A stretch of 64,000 nucleotides of DNA from DYRG01 sp041161065 (GTDB taxonomy: Bacteria > Pseudomonadota > Gammaproteobacteria > Beggiatoales > Beggiatoaceae): assembly GCA_041161065.1 (NCBI GenBank), contig JBEAVE010000009.1:1-64000 (forward strand), in the 5' to 3' direction. This document shows positions 28,263 through 34,573 of this stretch, one piece after another. A model generated the notes under the pieces. It searched no databases, had not been told where the DNA came from, and worked only from the letters and a program-made list of their open reading frames with translations. A program made the translations under genes and the position numbers. Numbering within the stretch: the first letter of the stretch is position 1; every line of letters begins with the position of its first letter.

Positions 28263-29090
28263 ATGAAAAACAGCGTGATTAGTTTTATTGGCGGCGGAAA
28301 TATGGCGCGCAGCTTGATTGGCGGGCTGATCAGCAATGGCGTGAATCCCGATCAACTCCGCGTCGCCGATGTTGTGCCCACCCCTATCGCCACCGCGCAT
28401 TATCCTATTCAAGTTTTTACCGATAATATTCAAGCTATTAGCGACGCGCAAGTCGTTGTGTTGGCGGTTAAACCTCAAATGTTGCAAGCCGTCGCCACGC
28501 AATTACGTCCACATCTTCTTGATTCTTCAGCTTTATTTATTAGCATCGCGGCAGGCATTCGATTGAGTGATTTAAATCGCTGGCTTGGAAAACACGTTCC
28601 ATTAGTGCGGGTAATGCCCAATACGCCTGCGTTGGTTCGAAGTGGTGCATCGGCGTTGTTGGCGAATGCCCAAGTCTCTGAATCTCAACGTGAATTAGCG
28701 GAAAATATTTTGCGCGCGGTGGGTTTGACCGTTTGGCTAAAAAACGAAGACTCAATGGATTTAGTGACGGCACTTTCAGGCAGCGGACCCGCTTATTTCT
28801 TTTTAATCATGGAGTTATTAGAGAAAGCCGCCGTCGATTTGGGTTTGCCGCAAGAACAAGCCAGTTTATTAACCATTCAAACCGCTTTTGGCGCAGCAAA
28901 AATGGCATTAGAAAGCAACGAAGATATTTCTACTTTGAGAAACCGCGTTACTTCAAAGGGAGGAACAACCGAACAAGCCATTAGAACTTTGCACGACGGC
29001 GGCATTGAAACATTATTAAAACAAGCTCTTATTGCCGCGCGCGACCGTTCTATGCAATTAGCCGATGAATTAGGCATCGATAAAATATAA
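28263..29090 (+). CDS. proC: Pyrroline-5-carboxylate reductase
   Basis: Last step of proline synthesis. 275 residues: the N-terminal Rossmann motif ISFIGGGNMARSLIGGL, VVVLAVKPQML, VRVMPNTPALVRSGASAL, VTALSGSGPAYFFL and a C-terminal helical dimer domain with VTSKGGTTEQAI. Five bases separate its stop from a small membrane-protein gene, with yggT next. proC-yggT linkage is common in gammaproteobacteria. Confidence 0.95.
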   Translation: MKNSVISFIGGGNMARSLIGGLISNGVNPDQLRVADVVPTPIATAHYPIQVFTDNIQAISDAQVVVLAVKPQMLQAVATQLRPHLLDSSALFISIAAGIRLSDLNRWLGKHVPLVRVMPNTPALVRSGASALLANAQVSESQRELAENILRAVGLTVWLKNEDSMDLVTALSGSGPAYFFLIMELLEKAAVDLGLPQEQASLLTIQTAFGAAKMALESNEDISTLRNRVTSKGGTTEQAIRTLHDGGIETLLKQALIAARDRSMQLADELGIDKI

Positions 29091-29095
29091 CATTT

Positions 29096-29422
29096 ATGAG
29101 CACTGAATTGCTAATTGCTCTCCTCTCTTTAGGCAGTGCGTTAATTGGTTTGTTTGCGGCATTAATTGGACGTAAGAAAGTCGTTGAAATTCGCTACGTT
29201 AATGTTGAGAAAACACCCCTTTCTAACCCCCCCGAACCCCCTGTTTTACCAACTAAATTACGCTGGTATGATAAAACAGGGTGGTTGGTGTTTTGGACGA
29301 TTCTTTTCTATCCGATTGGCATTTACGGCATTTTGAAAAGTCGGGCGGTTTCAAAAAACTGGAAAATTATCGTTATTGTTTGTTTAATTGCTTTAATCTT
29401 TGCTTCACAACATAAAGTTTAG
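29096..29422 (+). CDS. Small membrane protein, unknown function
   Basis: Not recognised. The 108 residues have an N-terminal transmembrane helix (about 5-25, LLSLGSALIGLFAALIG), a Pro-rich loop (LSNPPEPPVLP) and two further hydrophobic segments (WLVFWTILFYPIGIYGIL and IIVIVCLIALIF) with an aromatic/basic link. Inserted between proC and yggT with short gaps (5 and 11 bases), it is almost certainly co-transcribed. Confidence 0.6.
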   Translation: MSTELLIALLSLGSALIGLFAALIGRKKVVEIRYVNVEKTPLSNPPEPPVLPTKLRWYDKTGWLVFWTILFYPIGIYGILKSRAVSKNWKIIVIVCLIALIFASQHKV

Positions 29423-29433
29423 GATAGAAACCT

Positions 29434-30003
29434 ATGAGTTATTTAATGCAAGCGGGTGCTTTCTTAGTTGATGTAACCTTTCGAATTTACATTTTTGTTC
29501 TCATGCTCCGCCTTTTAATTCAATGGACGCAAGCTCTAAATTTCTACCACCCATTAAGCCGTTTTGTTTATGCCGTTACACAACCGTTAATAAAACCTTT
29601 ACAACGTTTCATGCCGCGCGTATATGGTGTTGATTCTGCAATCTTTTTGCTGATGTTTGTTTTCGAATCATTAAAAACATTTCTAATCGCTTTTCTCATG
29701 CACGCACCCTTTAGTTTCGGTGGCATTCTTGTTTTATCAGTAGCCGAATTGATTGCTCTATTAATTTACGTTTTTATTTTCTCGCTGATCATTGAAATGA
29801 TTTTAAGCTGGGTTAGTTCTGATCCTTACAATCCTTTGCACATTTTTGTGAGCCGTTTAAACGCTCCTTTATTAAAACCAATGCGCCGTTTAATTCCTCC
29901 CGTTAGTGGATTAGATTTATCACCTTTAGCGGTAATGATTTTATTGCAACTTGCTCTAATTTTATTGGTTAGTCCACTAATGGATTTGAGTAATCGATTA
30001 TAA
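29434..30003 (+). CDS. yggT: YggT family membrane protein
   Basis: A 189-residue inner-membrane protein with two YggT repeats, each a pair of transmembrane segments ending in a basic amphipathic piece: FVYAVTQPLIKPLQRFMP (first) and VSRLNAPLLKPMRRLIPP (second). E. coli YggT is linked to osmotic and K+ tolerance, and relatives to division or photosystem assembly. Its stop overlaps the convergent aminotransferase gene by six bases. Confidence 0.9.
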   Translation: MSYLMQAGAFLVDVTFRIYIFVLMLRLLIQWTQALNFYHPLSRFVYAVTQPLIKPLQRFMPRVYGVDSAIFLLMFVFESLKTFLIAFLMHAPFSFGGILVLSVAELIALLIYVFIFSLIIEMILSWVSSDPYNPLHIFVSRLNAPLLKPMRRLIPPVSGLDLSPLAVMILLQLALILLVSPLMDLSNRL

Positions 30004-31128
30004 AAGAACTTGCTTAACCGCTTGTTCTAATTGCTGACGGGGAGTGTAGAAATGCGGAGAAAAACGAATTCCTTTGCCCCGTTGAGAACAAATGATCCCA
30101 CTTTTCATTAACTGTTCAAATAAAATTAAAGTATCTTTTTGTTTGTGGCGAAAGGTAACAATTCCAGAGCAACGATCCCTCTGTTGTGGAGAAAGTATTT
30201 CAATTTCTGGAGATTGTTTCAAAGCATTCAATAAATAGCGGGTGTTCTCTAAAATTTGTTTCTCTATTTCAACGATGCCTATTTCAAAAAACAGCGATAA
30301 ACTGGCACTCAGTGCATGAATACCCAACATATTGGGGCTTCCACATTCAAATCGCCGCGCCGAGTGCGCTATTTCCCAGCTTTTAGCGTCAAAATCATAT
30401 AAATTTTCTACCATTCTCCAACCATATTGTTTTAAGGTTAGCCTTTCTCTTGCTCGAGGATTGCTATAGAAAACGGCTAATCCTTCGGGAGCTAACAACC
30501 ATTTGTGTCCATCTGCCATTACAAAATCCGCTTGGTTGATTTGAACATCAAATGGTGAAACGCCTAATTGTTGAATGGCATCAACACAAAATAAAATCTG
30601 ATGTTCTTTACAAAACTGCCCGATCTTTTTCAAATCCATTTTCAAACCACTGGCATATTGCACGGCACTCACAGAAATCAAGCGCGTATGTTCATCAACT
30701 AATGCAAATAATGCGTCTTCCGGTTCTTCTCCATTTGAAATCCCTGCTTGCTTTGTCAAAACACCTTGATTTTGTAAAGATTGCCAAACAATTTTATTTG
30801 AAGGAAATTCTTGGTCAGTAATGATAACATTATCGCCCTTTTTCCAATCCAAACCGTAAGCAACGAGAGAAATCGCTTCAGAAGTATTTTTTAGTAATGC
30901 AATATCATTTGAACTGGGCGCATTGATGAGATCACGCAATTGTTCACGCAAGAAGGTTTCTTTGAGTTGCCATTGTGGATAATCTTTCGCGCCTTGCGTC
31001 ATGTTTTCCGCCGCAAACCGTTGAACCGCTTCCGCCGTTCGACGCGCCCACGGAGAAACCGCTGCGTGATTAAGATAAATCATATCTTCTCGCAAAGGAA
31101 ATTCAGCCTTCAATTGATTGGAATTCAT
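29998..31128 (-). CDS. Class V aminotransferase (cysteine desulfurase-like)
   Basis: A PLP-dependent fold type I enzyme of 376 residues. It starts at the conserved YLNHAAVSPWARRT, with the PLP Asp in FCVDAIQQLG and the Schiff-base Lys in MADGHKWLLAPEG. A flexible Cys that would mark a true IscS/SufS desulfurase is not evident (CGSPNML occurs near residue 260, in a place common to the wider family). Isopenicillin N epimerase-like or selenocysteine lyase-like activity is an alternative. It is monocistronic on the reverse strand. Confidence 0.75.
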   Translation of the reverse strand: MNSNQLKAEFPLREDMIYLNHAAVSPWARRTAEAVQRFAAENMTQGAKDYPQWQLKETFLREQLRDLINAPSSNDIALLKNTSEAISLVAYGLDWKKGDNVIITDQEFPSNKIVWQSLQNQGVLTKQAGISNGEEPEDALFALVDEHTRLISVSAVQYASGLKMDLKKIGQFCKEHQILFCVDAIQQLGVSPFDVQINQADFVMADGHKWLLAPEGLAVFYSNPRARERLTLKQYGWRMVENLYDFDAKSWEIAHSARRFECGSPNMLGIHALSASLSLFFEIGIVEIEKQILENTRYLLNALKQSPEIEILSPQQRDRCSGIVTFRHKQKDTLILFEQLMKSGIICSQRGKGIRFSPHFYTPRQQLEQAVKQVLL

Positions 31129-31169
31129 GGTTGCAATCTTCCGTTGATTGATTAGAAATACAAAGAAAC

Positions 31170-31211
31170 TATCAAAAGAAAACGGGACTCAAATTCAATT
31201 CGAGCCCCGTT
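31170..31211 (-). terminator. Rho-independent terminator of the fcc operon
   Basis: On the reverse strand AACGGGGCTC pairs with GAGTCCCGTT (one G-U) and is followed by TTCTTTTGAT. It lies 26 bases after the fccB stop and is well formed for the reverse direction. Confidence 0.85.
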
Positions 31212-31236
31212 CATGCCACAAAATGCTACTTAACGT

Positions 31237-32535
31237 TTAGCTAAACATATCTTGGGTGATATTGTTGAACCAACTGTGACCATACATCATTTCGCGCTTG
31301 CGTTCATCAGCCGATGCGTCTTTCGCAGAAACCCCGCCCGCCCCTTTGACAGGTGCAATGGTGTTGTCGTCGGCTTTGTAATTGTAGACGGCGGCAACCG
31401 AAATCCCGTAATTAGGTCCCACCATGCTGTAGCAAGTGTTGGTGTAAGCGGGTTCGACCATGTCTTTGCCTTGTAAAGCGGCAACGATGGCGGCAGCGCA
31501 GACTTTGGCTTGAGAATTAGCGGAATACGCGGATTTAGGCATTGCATCAGCCATACTCGCGTCGCCGATCACATAAACGTTTTGAACTTGGCTCGATTCA
31601 AAGGTTTTGCGATTGATCGGACACCAGCCCGCGTCGTTTGTTAAGCCCAATGTTTTAGCAATGTGACCAGCGGATTGTGGGGGAATAACATTGACGACCG
31701 CGCCGACAATTTCATCGCCCATTTCACCCGCATACACGGCATTTTTCGCCACATCAACGCGAGACACTTTGCCTTGATTCGCTGCCGAACGCCATTCGAT
31801 CAATGACTTATCTGTGCCGTAACCGTACATTTCTTTCCAGCCTTGCTCGAACAACCCTTTTTTCGCAAAATCGTCCTTCGCGTCCAAAATAATGACTTTG
31901 GATTTGGGTTTGTGGGCTTTGAGATATTGCGCGATCAAACTGGCGCGTTCGTACGGTCCGGGAGGGCAACGGAACGGATTGGCGGGCGCGGCGATCAACA
32001 CGACTCCCCCGTCTGCCATCGCTTCGAGTTGTTTGCGCAACAAAGCGGTTTGCGGACCGGCTTTCCAAGCGTGGGGCATTTTTTCGGAAGCGGCTTCGTC
32101 GTATCCTTCGATTGCGCCCCATTTCATATCAACGCCTGGAGAAACGACCAATTTATCGTAACTCAAGGTTTTGTCGCCGACTTTGAGGGTTTTTGCATTG
32201 ACATCGCCGCCGCTGACTTCGCCGATGACCACATTTACGCCGTGTTTTTTGAGCCCTTCGTAGTTGAATTTGATGGATTCAAGTTTGCGTTCGCCGCCGA
32301 TGACTTCGTTGCTCATAAAGCAGGTGTAATAGTCGGGATTTTTTTCGACCAACGTGACATCGAGGGAAGCGTCCATCATTTTCAAGTACTTAGCGGCGAT
32401 TGTGCCACCCGCGCCGCCGCCGATCACCACGACTTTATGCCCTGCGCCTTTTGCAATGTAAGGAAAACTCGCTAAACCCGCAGCCATTGAGCCAAAGGCA
32501 GTCGCTTTTAAGAAATCTCTACGATTCATCTTCAT
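31237..32535 (-). CDS. fccB: Flavocytochrome c sulfide dehydrogenase, flavoprotein subunit
   Basis: Oxidises sulfide in the periplasm and passes electrons to FccA. 432 residues. A Tat signal (MNRRDFLKATAFGSM) precedes the FAD-binding motif VVVIGGGAGGTIAAKYL. YYTCFMSNE carries the Cys that in Allochromatium binds FAD covalently. Two further Cys, in NPFRCPPGPY and NTCYSMVGP, match the redox-active disulfide. All the residues expected of an active enzyme are present. The start at 32535 follows TAAGGAGACTTAAC. It is 11 bases after fccA and is the last gene of the operon. Confidence 0.95.
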   Translation of the reverse strand: MKMNRRDFLKATAFGSMAAGLASFPYIAKGAGHKVVVIGGGAGGTIAAKYLKMMDASLDVTLVEKNPDYYTCFMSNEVIGGERKLESIKFNYEGLKKHGVNVVIGEVSGGDVNAKTLKVGDKTLSYDKLVVSPGVDMKWGAIEGYDEAASEKMPHAWKAGPQTALLRKQLEAMADGGVVLIAAPANPFRCPPGPYERASLIAQYLKAHKPKSKVIILDAKDDFAKKGLFEQGWKEMYGYGTDKSLIEWRSAANQGKVSRVDVAKNAVYAGEMGDEIVGAVVNVIPPQSAGHIAKTLGLTNDAGWCPINRKTFESSQVQNVYVIGDASMADAMPKSAYSANSQAKVCAAAIVAALQGKDMVEPAYTNTCYSMVGPNYGISVAAVYNYKADDNTIAPVKGAGGVSAKDASADERKREMMYGHSWFNNITQDMFS

Positions 32536-32546
32536 GTTAAGTCTCC

Positions 32547-33218
32547 TTATTTATCTTTTTGGCTAGCGTAGAAATGGGCGACTTCGTCTAAGGATTTATC
32601 GCCACCGTCTTTAACCATGCTCTTCAATTTCTTCGCCATTTTCTTAGGCATTTCGCGTTTCTCAGCATGGAAATCCGCCAATTGGAATTGTAAATAGGGC
32701 AACCATTGACCCGCTAAAATGGAAGAACCGTCTTCATCTTTGAAACCGCCTTCTTCATGGCATTTTTCGCAATTGTCTTTGTGGAGTTTCTTACCCGCTT
32801 TAACTTTGTCGGGATCGGTTTTTTGCGCCACTCGAACAAACTTTTGAGCCGCGAAGAATTTTGACATTTCCGCAATGTCTTCATCGGTGTAGCCTTTCGC
32901 CAACCGACCCATCACTGTCGACGGACGTTTGCCTTCACGATAAGCCTTCATCGCGTCGGTGAACGTATCCACTGCCATGCCAGAAATGGTCGGGGTGGCG
33001 GGACCCATGCTCGATCCGCCCTGTCCGTGACAGCCCACGCAAGTATTCGCCAACATCACACCACGCGGCGTTGCAGGTTCTGCCGCTTTTCTTTCTTTTT
33101 TCTCGTGTTTATCGTGATCATCATCATCGTCCTTGTCTTTACCCGCAAAGACCGACGATGCGTTGAACAACAACCCGCAACAAGCCAATGCCAGCGCGGA
33201 ACTACGGAGATATTTCAT
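32547..33218 (-). CDS. fccA: Flavocytochrome c sulfide dehydrogenase, dihaem cytochrome subunit
   Basis: The electron-accepting partner of FccB in the periplasm. The 223 residues start with a Sec signal peptide (about 1-25), followed by an unusual acidic/His-rich stretch (DKDDDDDHDKHEKKERK, 28-44). Two class I cytochrome c domains follow, CVGCH at 60-64 and CEKCH at 150-154, with candidate axial Met residues (SSMGP, EMPKKM). An SD (TAGGAGGCAATC) precedes the ATG. The His/Asp tract is not needed for haem binding and could bind metal. Confidence 0.92.
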   Translation of the reverse strand: MKYLRSSALALACCGLLFNASSVFAGKDKDDDDDHDKHEKKERKAAEPATPRGVMLANTCVGCHGQGGSSMGPATPTISGMAVDTFTDAMKAYREGKRPSTVMGRLAKGYTDEDIAEMSKFFAAQKFVRVAQKTDPDKVKAGKKLHKDNCEKCHEEGGFKDEDGSSILAGQWLPYLQFQLADFHAEKREMPKKMAKKLKSMVKDGGDKSLDEVAHFYASQKDK

Positions 33219-33307
33219 GATTGCCTCCTAAGGGTTTATGGAACTTCTCTTAATTTGAAACGTTTTTTCACTTCAGTGGGGTTTATAGCACAAATCCTCA
33301 TTTGCCG

Positions 33308-34423
33308 CTACCTTTGCATACCGTTCATGCCAGACATTCCATTCATGCCAGACATCCCGTTCATGCCAGACATTCCATTCATGCCAGACATTCCATTCAT
33401 GCCAGACATTCCATTCATGCCAGACATTCCGTTCATGCCAGACATTCCATTCATGCCAGACATCCCGTTCATGCCAGACATTCCGTTCATGCCAGACATC
33501 CCGTTCATGCCAGACATACCGTTCATGCCAGACATTCCGTTCATGCCAGACATACCGTTCATGCCAGACATCCCGTTAATGCCAGACATACCGTTCATGC
33601 CAGACATTCCGTTCATGCCAGACATACCGTTCATGCCAGACATTCCACTCATTGGATTCATGCCAGACATACCGTTCATTGGATTCATGCCAGACATACC
33701 GTTCATTGGATTCATGCCAGACATTCCACTCATCGGATTCATGCCAGACATTCCACTCATTGGATTCATACCGGACATTCCACTCATGCCAGATTTAGGA
33801 GTATCTTTTTCGTCGTCATCGGATTTTTTGTCGGTGGCTTTTGAGGGTTTATCGGTTTTGTCGGCGGCATCATCGGGTTCATCGGGTTCGGTGTGCGCGA
33901 TGCCTTTGTGACAATCGATGCAAGTTTTGCCTTCTTTTTGGGCGCGGATATGTTTTTTGCGGGCACTTTTGTCTTGGTCTTCGAACTTCATTGCGTCCCA
34001 GCTGTGACAATTGCGGCATTCGCGCGAATCGGAGGCTTTCATTTTTGCCCAGACTAAATTTGCCATGTGCCAACGACGGGCTTCGTATTTCTCAGGGGTA
34101 GAGATTGTGCCCATAATTTCGTGGAAAACGTCTTTGGCTGCCATGACTTTGGCGAATAGTTTGGGACCTAGCTGTTTGGGGACGTGGCAGTCCGCGCAGC
34201 CGACGCGCACACCCATTCGATGGGAATAATGCGAGGTTTTCTTGAGTTCTTCCAGATTCACTTTCATGGTGTGACAACTGGTGCAGAATTCGGTGGTGTT
34301 GGTCGCATCGAGCGTTGCGCTAAACGCCCATGTAAAAATAATCCCCGCGATAAAAATCCACAAGGCATGAATAATTCGAATCCGCCGCGATGGACGGGGG
34401 TTCTCTGGGATTTGATCCGGCAT
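33308..34423 (-). CDS. NapC/NirT-type tetrahaem cytochrome with methionine-rich repeat tail
   Basis: The first gene of the reverse operon with fccA and fccB. One N-terminal membrane anchor (about 17-38) is followed by four haem sites, C47-H51, C76-H80, C136-H140 and C168-H172, the NapC/NirT/CymA count and spacing, so quinol-linked electron transfer in the periplasm is expected. An acidic linker (about 179-209) leads to a tail of about 160 residues made almost only of Gly, Met, Ser and Asn: first nine-residue units with GMNPMSGM, then about 18 hexapeptides of GMSGMN type. Normal NapC proteins end near residue 200. The SD TTAGGAGAAACGTAA supports the start. Confidence 0.88.
   Translation of the reverse strand: MPDQIPENPRPSRRIRIIHALWIFIAGIIFTWAFSATLDATNTTEFCTSCHTMKVNLEELKKTSHYSHRMGVRVGCADCHVPKQLGPKLFAKVMAAKDVFHEIMGTISTPEKYEARRWHMANLVWAKMKASDSRECRNCHSWDAMKFEDQDKSARKKHIRAQKEGKTCIDCHKGIAHTEPDEPDDAADKTDKPSKATDKKSDDDEKDTPKSGMSGMSGMNPMSGMSGMNPMSGMSGMNPMNGMSGMNPMNGMSGMNPMSGMSGMNGMSGMNGMSGMNGMSGINGMSGMNGMSGMNGMSGMNGMSGMNGMSGMNGMSGMNGMSGMNGMSGMNGMSGMNGMSGMNGMSGMNGMSGMNGMSGMNGMSGMNGMQR
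33320..33790 (-). repeat. Tandem 18-bp and 27-bp repeat array coding for the Met-rich tail
   Basis: About 18 copies of an 18-bp unit (plus strand GTTCATGCCAGACATTCC with third-base variation) run from about 33320 to 33648. Five 27-bp units follow to about 33790, in which ATTGGATTC is added. Variation is mostly in silent positions (ATT/ATC/ATA before CC on the plus strand), which points to selection on the peptide. One unit reads GTTAATGCC, giving Ile instead of Met. Confidence 0.93.
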
Positions 34424-34493
34424 TTACGTTTCTCCTAAGGGGTGGGTACTGCTTTATGGTAAGATAGTCGCCTAACAGTTTAAGCAATACGCA

Positions 34494-34520
34494 TTGTACA
34501 AAAAAGTGTATAGAGTACAA
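34494..34520. promoter_or_regulatory. Inverted repeat in the divergent promoter region
   Basis: TTGTAC (34494-34499) and GTACAA (34515-34520) are perfect inverted arms 15 bases apart in the 150-bp gap between the divergent tetrahaem cytochrome and WD40 genes. It could be an operator; no clear -35/-10 pair was found to anchor it. Confidence 0.3.
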
Positions 34521-34573
34521 ATAATAAAATTCTATAACCTTTTGCTCCTCCCTTTAGGAAACCCATTTTCCGC

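Noticed and set aside
31843..32475. Plus-strand open frame of about 210 codons opposite fccB
   Set aside because: It is the antisense of a clear fccB gene with all catalytic residues; no SD and no family resemblance.
33320..33790. CRISPR array
   Set aside because: The units are directly tandem 18/27-mers without unique spacers and they encode a peptide; no cas genes are nearby.
33027..33911. Long plus-strand frames over the 18-bp array (MPDIPF and HARHS repeats)
   Set aside because: They have no SD, no recognisable non-repeat domain, and lie opposite an intact haem protein whose repeat varies at silent positions.
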